Source: Odobenus rosmarus divergens | Taxonomy: Eukaryota > Chordata > Mammalia > Carnivora > Odobenidae | Assembly: GCF_000321225.1 (NCBI RefSeq) | Contig: NW_004450402.1 | Span: 1,279,690-1,343,689 of the forward strand | Direction: 5' to 3' | DNA: 64,000 bases | Part shown: piece after piece, positions 20,131-31,529 of the stretch | Numbering within the stretch: the stretch's first letter is position 1 | How the letters are laid out: each line of letters opens with the position of its first letter | Translations under genes and position numbers: made by a program | The notes under the pieces: generated by a model | Databases searched by the model: none | What the model was told of the DNA's origin: nothing | The model's input: the letters and a program-made list of their open reading frames with translations, nothing else

Positions 20131-20930
20131 AAAATAGTATATTCAATAAAATATACAAGAAGAACCTCTATTTCTATAGGGCAAAACAGATACCTATACA
20201 AATTCCCAACACAAAAAATTTAGAAATGATCTGTAAGTGTAACAAATGTCATATAAAGACATGGCTGAATTCTTAAGAAAGAGGGCAAAAACAGGAAGAA
20301 TACAAGGATACACAAGAATATACACTTACTGCAAAGTCATGAGTAAGCATGATTTATTCATCTCAATAAAACAGTCTGGTTTTTAGGCCATTTATGGTAC
20401 AAGTAGCAGAATCTTGGATCTCATAAGATGGAGTGTTAGAATAAGATCCTTACAAAAAGGTGGAAGACTCAGAAGTGTATAGTCTTAGTAAAACTGAGGT
20501 GAGGGGGTAAAAATACTGTCAGAAAACAAAAAAAAAAAGGAAATTTTAGCTTTTCTGTTGAATCTAGATGCAAAAGAAATCTTTTCAATTACATCTAAGC
20601 TTGTAACTCTATTTCATTCTATCTGCAAGATCTAAGAGAAAATTAAAATGGTAGCATTCTGAAGAATCAAAGGCAAATTTTCCCAAGGAAGAAGCACAAA
20701 AATACCAAGAACTCCCTAGATTCTTGGAGGAAAAATATCCATACTACATATGAAGTAAACACATAAGACTACATACACTTTAAGGAAAATAAGATACCAT
20801 CAGTGAGCCAATAGCAGAATTAAATATCCTATAATATCATATAATGTAATTATAAGATTCAGAATGTAAAAGAAGTATTTTTAAATATTTAAATAGATTA
20901 AAATGGAATAATAATTGAGAGCAATAAGAT
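20130..20930. other. A-rich interval, possibly decayed L1M
   Basis: A-rich on the plus strand, as expected for old L1 coding sequence in the sense direction, but I cannot align it to a known part with confidence. Confidence 0.35.
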
Positions 20931-20946
20931 AACTGACTTGCTTGGG

Positions 20947-20947
20947 T

Positions 20948-20979
<32 letters not shown>
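20947..20979. repeat. (GTT)n microsatellite
   Basis: About ten GTT units. It occupies the place of the A-rich tail of the minus-strand SINE that follows, so it probably grew from an AAC-type tail. Confidence 0.93.
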
Positions 20980-20980
<1 letters not shown>

Positions 20981-21101
20981 TAAGTAGGCTCCATGACCAC
21001 TGTGGAGCCCAATGCAGGGGTTGAACTCACACCCCTGAGATCAAGAGCTGAGCCAAGAACAAGAGTTGTATACTTAACTGACTGAGCCACTCAAGCACCC
21101 C
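20978..21101 (-). mobile_element. Old Can-SINE, minus strand
   Basis: AAGTAGGCTCCATGACCAC, GGTTGAACTCACACCCCTGA, GATCAAGAGC and the reversed head ACTGAGCCACTCAAGCACCCC identify an old short-form SINE. Confidence 0.85.
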
Positions 21102-21109
21102 AAGAAAAT

Positions 21110-22900
21110 TGTTTTTTAAAAGGCATATTTTAAAATAAATAAATATTAATTCTAGAAATAAAAATGTTATGGCTAAAATTAAAGATATAGATTAAAATAA
21201 ATGTTCACATTAAACAGATTATAAATAGCTCAAAGGAATTAGTGAATTGAAAAATATGTAAGAAATTACTGATAACACAGGTGAGAAAAACAATGAGTTG
21301 TAAGACAGAATATATGGAAGCCAAAATGAAAAAGTCTAACATACACATAATTGGATTTTGATAAGAAAATATGAGAGAGAGAATATTTGAAAAAATAATG
21401 GCAGGATATGCCTAATGGATGGTGACTGAAAGGGACTTGAAGGGTGCATGTCGAGTTCTATAAATGATGTATTTCTTGATTTGTGGGCTGATTAGAGATC
21501 AATATGCATGGCTTACAAAAAGTCATCAAACTATACAGCTAAAAGCACTTCTCTGCCTCCATATTATACTTCAATAAAATGCTTAAAAAGATTTAGGCTT
21601 TCTCAGAATTAATGAATATACAAATCATCAAGTATAGGAAGTAAAATTCTCATCTAGAAACCTCCTATCAAAACTTCAGAAGAAAAAGATAAAGAGAAGT
21701 TCTTAAAAATATCCAAGAGAAATAAACAAAAATTGAGTATATGTAAAGGAATTCCAATGGAATTAAAAGAACACTCAGCAACAAGGGAAGATAGGACAGT
21801 GAAATACTATTTTCAAAGTCTTGAGAGAAGATAATTGCCAATGTTTCATTTTATACCAAATACAATCATTTAAGAATGAAGATAAAATTTAAAGTATTTT
21901 TCAATAGACAAAAACTGTAAAATATACCATCAAAAAATTACTAAATATATTTTAAAACTTTGTTTCATGAAGAAAGAAAATGTTCTTGAAAGGAAAAGCT
22001 GTTGAAAAAAGAAATGGTAAGACTTTAAACAGAGAGACCTTAATAGCACATAGTCAAAATATATAAATAAAAGTATGTATTTTTAAAAAATGAAAAAAAT
22101 GAGAAAAAACATAGCAAATGTGGAATGTGGCCAAATTTCTAGAGTAAATGTAGTCAGGGGTCCAAAAACAAATCAGGGGAAAAAAAAAAAAGAGAGAGAG
22201 AAATTTCAAGAGAAAATGTGTCAGAATTTTCCAGAACCTAGGAAAGATAGCAATCCACATATTCAGGAAGACTGCAAAATTTAAGCACAATAAAAACAAA
22301 GAAAGTCACATTTAGTCTCATCATAGAAAACTCGATGAAGCCAAATGGGAAAATCTGAAAATAAGACAGAAGATTTTTTTTTTTAAGATTTTATTTATTT
22401 GACAGAGAGAGACACAGTGAGAGAGGGAACACAAGCAGGGGGAGTGGGAGAGGGAGAAGCAGGTCTCCCGTTGGAGCAGGGAGCCCGACGCAGGGCTCGA
22501 TCCCAGGACCCTGGGATCATGATCTGAGCCGAAGGCAGACACTTAATGACTGAGCCACCCAGGTGCCCCAAGACAGAAGATTTTTACAGATGATTTCTTA
22601 ATAGAAATGATGGAACTCAATTGACAATTGAACAAGATCTTTAAAGTACTAAAAAAATTGTCAATTTACATTTCTGCAAACATACAAAATATCCTTCAAA
22701 TATGAAGATGATATAAAGATATTTTCAAATGTAACAAAACAATCAAAGAAAACTGAGAGAATGCCACCAAGTAGAGCTGCACAGAAAAGAATATTAACGG
22801 GAGGTTACTAGGAAAGTATCAAAATAATCCTGGAGACATCAGAAAGAATAGAGTAACAGAATGAGTAAATGTGTAGTTAAGTATGATGTGATATTGACAA
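21110..22900 (+). mobile_element. Ancient L1M fragments, plus strand
   Basis: The 21400-21595 part ends like an old L1M tail (TATTTCTTGATTTGTGGGCT, CATATTATACTTCAATAAAA). From 21600 to 22900, phrases such as TATACCAAATACAATC, AGAATGAAGATAAAATT and ATCCTTCAAATATGAAG fit the 5' region of old mammalian L1M/HAL1 elements. A SINE at 22378-22569 interrupts it. Assignment is by eye and reading frames are decayed. Confidence 0.5.
22378..22569 (-). mobile_element. Can-SINE, minus strand
   Basis: Poly(T), AAGATTTTATTTATTTGACA, GA-rich tract and the reversed head GACTGAGCCACCCAGGTGCCC. AAGACAGAAGATTTTT flanks it on both sides (about 22363 and 22570). Confidence 0.94.
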
Positions 22901-22904
22901 TACA

Positions 22905-23780
22905 AACCAACCTAGGAAAGATACCCAGCTCACTAGATTAAAGCCCAGGATGTCTGTTTAGTTGTTGATGGCTCACGTTGTGGAGATAATGAACCATTAT
23001 CTACCATATCCTGACTATGTACAAAAGTCCTATGCCAAACCAATATAAAAAAACCCAGAGTTTGCTAAAACAAATACTGGCATTTGGATCTCCTGCCGCC
23101 ATACCCTTCAACTAAATAAATCCTTTAAGTTGTCTCTCAAGGCTTAAATCAAGCCCAATTTCACTATAAAAGGACGTTAGATTTTACCATTTGGTATTTG
23201 AATTTGTTATATGACTATATCCCTTAGATAAAACCCCATCCCACTAGCACCAGCAAGGCACAAATCTTTCATTATGACTTGTGCATAATGCCATTCAAAT
23301 CTGACACTGAACTTAGCTCTGGGAGAATGATTCTACGAATGCCCAGGTCATTTACTGATTTCACTTTTCGATAAACCAAAGTCTATATTTCAGGGAAGGT
23401 ATTCAGGTAAAATTTTAAATAATGCTAGAACATGGAAGAATTTTTTATTCTCCTTTACCTTTAGAGATGGTTTGCAAATACAGAGAAGTTAAATCTGTAC
23501 TAAGAGGAATTCACATTTAGATACACAGTTGTTTTTCTATAAGAATTTAATATTGTGTTACTGGGTTGTTTTAATGATTATCACAGTCTAAAAGGTTGAT
23601 ATAAAACATATCCAAATTAAATTGCTCTACTTGAGAAAATAATTCAGAATATTTAGGAATATAACACCTATTTTATGTATACATATCTATATACATATAA
23701 AAGATACTTGGAATAAAAGGTTCATACCAAAATAGGTGTCTTATAAAATTATTAATCCAAACGCATTTAAGAGATGGAAA
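22905..23780. other. Unassigned, possible LTR-like stretch 22930-23170
   Basis: AATATAAAAAAACCC near 23041 and CTAAATAAATCC near 23110 have TATA-to-poly(A)-signal spacing seen in LTRs, but no TG...CA ends or target duplication are visible. The remainder is unassigned. Confidence 0.35.
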
Positions 23781-23783
23781 ATA

Positions 23784-23984
23784 GGGGCACCTGGGTAGCT
23801 CAGTCGATTAAGCATCTGCCTTCGGCTCAGGTCATAATCCCAGGGTCCTGGGATCAAGCCCCGCATGGGGCTCCCTACTCAGCGGAGAGTCTGTTTCTCC
23901 TTCTGCCCCTCCCCCTGTTCATGCTCTCTCTCCCTCTCTCTCTCTCTCTAAAATGGGTAAAATCTTTTTAAAAATTTTTCCAAA
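23784..23984 (+). mobile_element. Can-SINE, plus strand
   Basis: Head GGGGCACCTGGGTAGCTCAG, TTCGGCTCAGGTCATAATCC, CT tract. Target duplication AAGAGATGGAAAATA (23769-23783) and AAGAGATGAAAAATA (23985-23999), one mismatch. Confidence 0.95.
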
Positions 23985-23999
23985 AAGAGATGAAAAATA

Positions 24000-24460
24000 A
24001 GTAATGCCATTTTTAAAAACAGTAAAAGGGATATTCATAAAACCAATATAATTAGTGGTAATTACTCCTTAAAATTTTTTTCCCTCTTATGTTTAATAGT
24101 ATTGAAAGAGTAGCCTTGCTTCTAGGCAGAATTGACTACTGTGCAGAGAACAGTAACAGAAAGAGAAGTAGAGTCTTCCTCTACGTAAGGGAGAGGGAAA
24201 TGTCAAATAGAGTCCTTCTGAAATGTTTTAGGACTCACTCACTGTCCATTGGAGAGGATTGCCAGGTCTTCTGGCATTTCATCTGATGTTTCCTTATTAC
24301 AATCCTTTTTCTTGCCAATGGGAACACCAGCATGACCATGCCCTCTTGCCTGGCTGATAACATGCTGCCAGGTTTCAATTCCTGTTACACCAGATCAAGA
24401 GAATGGCTATTAATAATGTTGATTATCTTTGTCCACAAGCAAGTTCTTCAAGCCCACTTC
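24000..24460. other. Unassigned interval
   Basis: No repeat or gene recognised. A 65-codon frame (24089-24286) has no domain. Confidence 0.45.
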
Positions 24461-24476
24461 TAATTCATATATTTTT

Positions 24477-24680
24477 ATTTTTTTTTTAAAGATTTTTTAT
24501 TTATTTATTTATTTGAGAGAAAGAGAATGAGAGATAGAGAGCACGAGAGGGAAGAGGGTCAGAGGGAGAAGCAGACTCCCCGCTGAGCAGGGAGCCCGAT
24601 GTGGGACTCGATCCCGGGACTCCAGGATCATGACCTGAGCCGAAGGCAGTCGCTTAACCAACTGAGCCACCCAGGCGCCC
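24477..24680 (-). mobile_element. Can-SINE, minus strand, perfect TSD
   Basis: Poly(T), AAAGATTTTTTATTTATTTA, GA-rich tract, CCGAAGGCAGTCGCTTAACC and the reversed head GAGCCACCCAGGCGCCC. TAATTCATATATTTTT is identical at 24461-24476 and 24681-24696. Confidence 0.96.
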
Positions 24681-24974
24681 TAATTCATATATTTTTAAAT
24701 GGCCCTTAATTGTATTTATCACGGTTATATAATACTTAGTCTTTTAAATTCATCATACTGCCAAATAAGTGATTATGATCAATGAATATAGGAAAATAGA
24801 ATAATTAACTTAGTCATATGAAAAATGGTGGTTTATGAGATTTTGAGGGAGCATATAGCATATAGATAGGAATTATTTAAGAAGTTTAAAAAGCATCTGA
24901 AATTAAGACATTTCATAGACTTTGAGGCTTTTTTCCATATTTATTTTTTGGAAATTATCTAATTTAAATTTTAT

Positions 24975-25062
24975 CTATATATATTTTTTACATATGTGTA
25001 TATGTGCATATATATATAATTTTGTATATACTTTTATATAGAGGTATATGTATACATGTATC
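24975..25062. repeat. TA/TATG-rich simple sequence, copy 1
   Basis: TATATATATTTTTTACATAT, GTATATGTGCATATATATAT and following TATA/TATG units. It is repeated unchanged at about 26167-26254 in the second duplication unit. Confidence 0.85.
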
Positions 25063-25383
25063 CTCACTGCTTACCAAAATTCTTTAACCTCTCTGAGAAT
25101 GTTAGTAAAATATTAAAGGGAGAACATCTGTGGGTGCACTATTCCACTTTCTTAAGGGACTAAGATAAAGGAATGTATCTTTGACTTCAGAAACTCATGA
25201 AGACTCTACACACAGAGTTTATGGCCCAGAGATGATGCCAAAAAAATCTTACTCATTTCTCTTCTTCCATTAATCAATTCATTCGTCCATACATTCATTT
25301 ACTCAACAAACTTTCATTAGGTATTATAGTCCAATAACTCTAAGTATTGCAATTTATAAAAAAAAATTCCTAGAACATGATTT

Positions 25384-25609
25384 TTTAATTTTTATTGTTA
25401 TGTTAATCACCATACATTACATCATTAGTTTTTGATGTAGTGTTCCATGATTCATTGTTTGTGCATAACACCCAGTGCTCCACGCAGAATGTGCCCTCTT
25501 TAATACCCATCACCAGGCTAACCCATCCCCCTCCCCCCTCCCCTCCTAGAACCCTCAGTTTGTTTTTCAGAGTCCATCGTCTCTCATGGTTCCTCTCCCC
25601 CTCCGACCT
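25384..25609 (-). mobile_element. 5'-truncated L1 3' end, copy 1
   Basis: Only about 225 bp of L1 3' UTR: ATTGTTATGTTAATCACCAT to the CCCCTCCCCTCCTAGAACCC region. TAGAACATGATT flanks it at 25371 and 25610, so it is a genuine L1 insertion, made before the surrounding 1.19-kb duplication. Confidence 0.93.
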
Positions 25610-25779
25610 TAGAACATGATTCTAATTTTGAGGAAGTCACAAAAAGAAACTCTCTTTATAAACAAGTGATATGACAAAACTTAAGTGAAATTATAAATGT
25701 ATACACAAAGTCTTATTCAGATTAAGAAACCAAAAAATATTTCCCCAAAAACCTGGGAAATAACAATGCTATTCCATCA

Positions 25780-25916
25780 TAGATTATTACTATTATTATC
25801 ATCATTATTATCATTCATTATCTTTCTACTAGAATATAAGCTTCATGAAGAACTTTGTCTTTCCCAGGATCTAGAACAGTACTTGGTACACAACAACATC
25901 ACTAATCCTGTGTTTG
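25780..25916 (+). mobile_element. L2 3' fragment, copy 1, cut by the duplication joint
   Basis: CTACTAGAATATAAGCTTCA, TGAAGAACTTTGTCTTTCC and ACAGTACTTGGTACACAAC match the L2 3' end (TAAGCTCCATGAGGGCAGG, CAGTGCCTGGCACATAG). In unit 2 it continues past the joint into TTAACTGATGAGTAAATGAA; copy 1 stops at TTTGTT. Confidence 0.65.
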
Positions 25917-26575
25917 TTATATAATACTTAGTCTTTTAAATTCATCATACTGCCAAATAAGTGATTATGATCAATGAATATAGGAAAATAGAATAATTAA
26001 CTTAGTCATATGAAAAATGGTGGTTTATGAGATTTTGAGGGAGCATATAGCATATAGATAGGAATTATTTAAGAAGTTTAAAAAGCATCTGAAATTAAGA
26101 CATTTCATAGACTTTGAGGCTTTTTTCCATATTTATTTTTTGGAAATTATCTAATTTAAATTTTATCTATATATATTTTTTACATATGTGTATATGTGCA
26201 TATATATATAATTTTGTATATACTTTTATATAGAGGTATATGTATACATGTATCCTCACTGCTTACCAAAATTCTTTAACCTCTCTGAGAATGTTAGTAA
26301 AATATTAAAGGGAGAACATCTGTGGGTGCACTATTCCACTTTCTTAAGGGACTAAGATAAAGGAATGTATCTTTGACTTCAGAAACTCATGAAGACTCTA
26401 CACACAGAGTTTATGGCCCAGAGATGATGCCAAAAAAATCTTACTCATTTCTCTTCTTCCATTAATCAATTCATTCGTCCATACATTCATTTACTCAACA
26501 AACTTTCATTAGGTATTATAGTCCAATAACTCTAAGTATTGCAATTTATAAAAAAAAATTCCTAGAACATGATTT

Positions 26576-26799
26576 TTTAATTTTTATTGTTATGTTAATC
26601 ACCATACATTACATCATTAGTTTTTGATGTAGTGTTCCATGATTCATTGTTTGTGCATAACACCCAGTGCTCCACGCAGAATGTGCCCTCTTTAATACCC
26701 ATCACCAGGCTAACCCATCCCCCTCCCCCCTCCCCTCTAGAACCCTCAGTTTGTTTTTCAGCGTCCATTGTCTCTCATGGTTCCTCTCCCCCTCCGACC
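26576..26799 (-). mobile_element. 5'-truncated L1 3' end, copy 2
   Basis: Duplicate of the L1 fragment in the first unit. The three differences noted between units lie here: CTCCTAGAA reads CTCTAGAA, CAGAGTCC reads CAGCGTCC and CCATCGTC reads CCATTGTC. Confidence 0.92.
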
Positions 26800-26969
26800 T
26801 TAGAACATGATTCTAATTTTGAGGAAGTCACAAAAAGAAACTCTCTTTATAAACAAGTGATATGACAAAACTTAAGTGAAATTATAAATGTATACACAAA
26901 GTCTTATTCAGATTAAGAAACCAAAAAATATTTCCCCAAAAACCTGGGAAATAACAATGCTATTCCATC

Positions 26970-27130
26970 ATAGATTATTACTATTATTATCATCATTATT
27001 ATCATTCATTATCTTTCTACTAGAATATAAGCTTCATGAAGAACTTTGTCTTTCCCAGGATCTAGAACAGTACTTGGTACACAACAACATCACTAATCCT
27101 GTGTTTGTTTAACTGATGAGTAAATGAAAT
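26970..27130 (+). mobile_element. L2 3' fragment, copy 2 (complete end)
   Basis: Same text as in unit 1 but continuing through GTTTGTTTAACTGATGAGTA, which fits the L2 end TTTGTTGAATGAATGAATG. This copy therefore shows the original right-hand flank. Confidence 0.65.
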
Positions 27131-28230
27131 TCTAGTATAATTTCCTTGTTTTACACATGATGAAATATAAAAAAACTCAATTATTCATACAGCAAAACTA
27201 AAACCAAGTCTTTCTGTTCCCGGATTGCCCTTATTGGGGAAGTAAACTCAATGTAATTTTACACACTATTTGGGAGTATGAAAAATTTGCTAGGAAAATA
27301 AATTTTAACAAACAAAGATGAAGAGGTAATTACTAAAGCACTGATTTACTGACACCAGTATGGTAAATAAAGAACTTGTGCTTTGAAGAAAGCTCTAAAC
27401 TATACATTTTTAATTTAAAGAAAAATAGAAAAGCAGTCTTCATGCAATAAATAAGTTAACATTTTAATACTTTTCCTCCATTCTTCTTATTTCCCATAAG
27501 GTTTCATACAGAAGTCAATTTAGTGCATAACTGAAAAATATATTCAACTTAAATATAGGATTCTATGTAGTCTAAGAAAAGATGCTACTACTGAAAGTAT
27601 TTTCTACAATAGTTGAAAATGACCATAGGTCATTTGTCTCTTTTATCTCAAACAGTTTGGTGAAATGAATGAGTAATTATTTTTAATTTAATGAAATATC
27701 TCAAGAATACATGTAAGAGAAACCTGTTTATGATATGCCAATAGCTCTGATTTTTAAGCCTGTGAACATATTTAAAATTTAATTTTATAGGCCTCAAGGG
27801 TATAAAAATAATTTATCGACTCTCTGCAGTTATCTCACATGGTAAGAATGTAAAATAGTATTTCCCTTTAGCAATGCAGCATTAAAGAGTAGTGAATACT
27901 AAATACACAATGTCAAATAAGCCAAAATTCTCACAAGTGAAAACTGAGTAGCAATGGATCATTGTAAAAGACGGCATACAAGAAAAATAGTTTTAGTCAA
28001 GAAACTTTTAAGTATACAGAATTTGTTCTAAATTTCTAAATCAAAAAGAAGCAAATAGTTTAATACCAGGTATAATATAGCTTCACTAATCCCCATATTA
28101 TATAAAATGTACTTTTTAATCAGATTAAACAGACACAATTATCTGACATCTATACTCTGATGTACATTTTATGAGTGTTTTTCATAAATTCTTTTTTATC
28201 ATTTTCCCCTTAAACTCTTTTTTTTTTGGT
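27130..28230. other. AT-rich unassigned interval
   Basis: About 1.1 kb with no recognised transposon and no credible frame. Confidence 0.45.
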
Positions 28231-28235
28231 TACAA

Positions 28236-28527
28236 TTTTTTTTTTTTTTTAGTGTTCCAGGATTCATTGTTTGCGTATTAACACCCAGTGCTCCATGCAG
28301 TACGTGCCCTCTTTAATACCCATCACCAGGCTAACCCATCCCCCCACCCTCCTCCCCTCTAGAACCCTCAGTTTGTTTCTCAGAGTCCATCGTCTCTCAT
28401 GGTTCGTCTCCCCCTCCAATTTCCCCCTCTTCATTCTTCCCCTCCTGCTATCTTCTTTTTTTTTTTTTTTTACATATAATGTATTATTTGTTTCAGAGGT
28501 ACAGGTCTGTGATTCAACAGTCTTGCA
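28236..28527 (-). mobile_element. L1 3' UTR piece with an early 3' end
   Basis: After a T run (28236-28250) the text starts AGTGTTCCAGGATTCATTG and continues to CAACAGTCTTGC. The last 45 or so bases present in the other L1 tails here (from ATTGTTATGTTAATC to GTTTTTGATG) are missing between the poly(T) and AGTGTTCC. The copy was thus polyadenylated early or has an internal deletion. Confidence 0.88.
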
Positions 28528-28554
28528 CAAATCTGATTCTAACGACATTGTTAA

Positions 28555-28650
28555 GTAAGATTAAGTAATATATGCAACATACTTAAAAGGGTGCTGAGCA
28601 CACAGTACTATATGAATGTTAGATGCTACTGTTTTTGTTTTTATATTAAT
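28555..28650 (+). mobile_element. MIR fragment
   Basis: GGTGCTGAGCACACAGTACT followed by ATATGAATGTTAGATGCTAC fits the 3' end of MIR. Confidence 0.55.
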
Positions 28651-29004
28651 ATGTAGCTCATAAGGACTCTGAGGATGAATTTAGATGACATCTTTACATC
28701 ATTTAGTCTATGTGTACCACATATAGTAAATTTTTCATAAAGGTTAGTCTCTTGTTATTGTCATTATTACTATTTCCATTTTAAAGATGACATTAGGGCA
28801 GACTCTTACTTAAAGTGGTGTAAGTACCAGACTGAAGATTCAATGCCCAAACTTGCATCACCTGACATCTAGTCAGTTCATTATTTTCTTTTTAGCACTT
28901 TCTTCCAACACTTCTATTCTTTCAGGTGCTTTGGCCGTAAAGGGAGAGTTAGAGTTTACACTTATTATTCTAGAAATTAAAGAATGGAATCTGAAATGTG
29001 CTCA

Positions 29005-29830
29005 CTTAATGCATTCAGTCACTCATTCAAATGCTATTTTTTTTTCTGCTAGCAACTCTGTGCTAGATGCTGTGCTAGGTGGTGAAGCTAGACAGCAATA
29101 AGAAATTGAACAGGGTTCCTATTCTTCTGGACCTTACCAATTAGAGAGAAACTTTGTCAAGGATTCAAGTTGCGTAACTGCTGGTTGACAACAGCCACCA
29201 ATGCTATGACAGAGATATACACTGTACCACAAGAACTTTCAATAGAGACAACTGATATGGCCAAGTAGATCAGGAATTACTTTTCTAACGAAAAACTGAA
29301 GAAAGGAAGTTACCTAGGCTAAGGTTGAATAGGGTGAGGCAAGTATACCAGGAAGAGGGAACAGAATATAGAAGAAGAAAATCTGCACTAAGAAGAAAAG
29401 AAAAGAAAAAAAAAAAAAAAGATTTTAAGCTAGCATAGCTGTTCCAAATATAATAGGAGGAAGTGTGGTACCAAAATGGTCTGGAGATTTTACTTAAATG
29501 ACATACCATGCAAGGCTGTATACAAAATGTTAAGAATTCTGTTCTTCATCCTAACAGCTATGGAATTAAAAAGCGATTTAGTGGGACAGGGGTGAGAAAA
29601 AATCAGATTTGCATTTCAAAAACCTTATGCTGGCTTCCACGTTTTGAATTGGAAAAAGGGCAAGAATAAGTGTAGAAGACCAATCCAAAACCTACTGCAT
29701 GATCCATGTGACAGTTCATGGTAACTTGGACAAGTATGTGATGGCACTGGAATTAGAAAGAAGTGAACAAATTCATCAGTGAAGATGAGAAGATATCATG
29801 TCAGATGAGGACCAGATTGGTATTTCTAAC
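29005..29830 (-). mobile_element. L2 fragments, minus strand
   Basis: CAGTCACTCATTCAAATGC, CTCTGTGCTAGATGCTGTGC, GGTGGTGAAGCTAGACAGCA and GGGTTCCTATTCTTCTGGAC, then GTTAAGAATTCTGTTCTTC and ATGCTGGCTTCCACG, follow reversed L2. An A-rich tract at 29388-29420 lies inside. Confidence 0.65.
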
Positions 29831-30335
29831 TCTTCGGCCTGCCTGTTATAACCAAAGTCATACACATGAATGTTTATGAATGAGATTGCCCATGGCAAGG
29901 TTTAGTGAGAGCCAAAGATGAAGCCCAGAAGAACTGTAATATTTCACAGTTGGCTAAATTACGGTTGTAATATTTCATAGGATGAGCTTGCAAAAGAAAA
30001 CAGAAATTAGCCAGAGAGGGAGGAAGAACTCCAAGCCTGGGAAAGATAGTGTTTCAAGAAGGAGAGGATATTTAACAACGCTAAATATCCAGTAGATTTA
30101 ATGGTACAGAATTCATCGAAAGAGCTGGTTCAGCAATGCGATGTGGAGAGAATGTGATGAGAGATGATAAAGACAAGGAGACAAAGAAGAAAGCACAGTT
30201 GATCATCATGGGAAGAAAACTTTCTTGAAAGACTTGCATAACTCAAGACTGCTGTAACTCAAGACAGATTCTGACAAAGCATGATAGACATTTATGTATA
30301 TAGCAAAAGTGGTATTGACACATGAATAATAGAAG
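29830..30335. other. Unassigned, possibly further L2
   Basis: AAGTCATACACATGAATG, GAAGCCCAGAAGAACTG and GGAAGAACTCCAAGCCTGGG could be more of the L2 block, but alignment is not certain. Confidence 0.35.
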
Positions 30336-30339
30336 AAAC

Positions 30340-30535
30340 TTTTTTCCAGTTTTACTGAGATGTAATGGGCATAAAACATTGCATTAGTTTAAAGTGTACA
30401 TTATAATGATTTGATATATGCATATATTGCAAAATGATTCCACAGTAAGTTTAGTCAACCTCCATCACCCCACATAGTTCAAATTTTTTTCTTGTGACGA
30501 GAACTTTTAAGATCTATTCTCTTAGCAACACAAGA
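30340..30535 (-). mobile_element. Old L1M 3' UTR, minus strand
   Basis: GTTTTACTGAGATGTAATGG, CATTGCATTAGTTTAAAGTG, AACCTCCATCACCCCACATA and CTTTTAAGATCTATTCTCTT match a widespread L1M 3' UTR (TTTATTGAGATATAATTGAC and so on). Confidence 0.85.
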
Positions 30536-30687
30536 TTTTACAACTAACTCCACACACCAACTTTGGATTAAAGTGATTCCTGACTAATATTTCATTTGTA
30601 GTGATTTGCATTATTTCAAATTTTGTGCACATACATACATTAGTAATAAGTCATACCACACCATTAAAATTTGCCTGTTGTGAATTT

Positions 30688-30831
30688 TGTATAGGCAGCA
30701 CTTTTGGAAAATTGGGCTACGAAGGGGATGGGTATTTTTTAAAAGTGAATGGAGTCAACTGTATAGGCAGCACTTTTGGAAAATTGGGGGATGAAGGGGA
30801 TGGGTATTTTTTAAAAGTGAATGGAGTCAAC
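30688..30831. repeat. 72-bp tandem duplication
   Basis: Units 30688-30759 and 30760-30831 both start TGTATAGGCAGCACTTTTGG and end GAATGGAGTCAAC. A few changes lie around the centre (GGGCTACGAAGG against GGGGGATGAAGG). Confidence 0.96.
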
Positions 30832-30839
30832 ATCAAACA

Positions 30840-31305
30840 TATGTTATAGGCACAACATCACTCTGTAAACTAGATGTTTGAGTTCATCTGGCTCCCTAGT
30901 TCTCCTGAGTTCAATGTTTATCAGCATATAAAACTGTCTTTCTGATAAGAAATCAGTGCCAACTTTTTTGGTAAAAATAATTCTAGGCACATTGTAAAGG
31001 ATACCTCAATGCTTAGTAACTAGGTGATTGCTGGGTAGGGGGAGAAAGTCCAACTCTTTGAGGGGAAAAAAAAAAAAAACAAACAATAAAATTGAGAGAA
31101 GATTGCTCCATAACAGCTTTTAAAAAATAAAACAAGTTTGGCCTAAGTATACCACATAATCCAATGAGAGATGCTTCCTTAAAAATTACAACAAAAGGGA
31201 GGGGTAAAAAAGCCCACACTTTTAAATTCCATCCTTTGTGGATTTTCTACAGTTAGTAAATAAGCTGGTTTCAGTGTACATGCAAGTTTTTTAATTTTCA
31301 ATCCT
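30840..31305. other. Unassigned interval
   Basis: No repeat or gene recognised. Includes a 14-A run near 31064-31079. Confidence 0.4.
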
Positions 31306-31309
31306 ATTT

Positions 31310-31525
31310 TAATATCAGTAACCACCATTTTTTGAGCACCTACTGCAGGTATGTACACACACTCTCATAAAACACTGAAATAGATATCATTTCTATTACA
31401 GATGACAAAACTCAAAGTCAACAAAACCAAGTAAAATGCCCAAAGCCATGTGGTTTGAAAATGGCAAAGCTGGCAAAGCTGTAATTCAACCCAAACTCTA
31501 TCTCATCACAACGCTTCATCTTACA
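31310..31525 (-). mobile_element. MIR, minus strand
   Basis: TTTTTGAGCACCTACTGCAG, CATTTCTATTACAGATGAC and AAATGCCCAAAGCCATGTGG, then TGTAATTCAACCCAAACTC, follow reversed MIR. Confidence 0.7.
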
Positions 31526-31529
31526 GTGC

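Larger units (their letters stand above)
24724..27109. repeat. 1.19-kb tandem duplication, nearly identical
   Basis: Unit 1 is about 24725-25916 and unit 2 about 25917-27108. The joint reads TGTTTGTTATATAATACTTA. Left and right ends share only GTT, a microhomology. By eye the copies differ at three positions, one missing C and two substitutions, all inside the embedded L1 3' fragment; about 1 kb outside it looks identical. Both copies hold the same AT microsatellite, L1 fragment, L2 piece and matching 75-codon frame. It is either a very recent duplication or an assembly error that kept two haplotypes. Confidence 0.95.

Noticed and set aside
25697..27112. Two identical 74-75-codon frames, suggesting a duplicated gene
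   Set aside because: They are copies from the 1.19-kb tandem duplication and cover L2-derived sequence; identity comes from the duplication, not from coding constraint.
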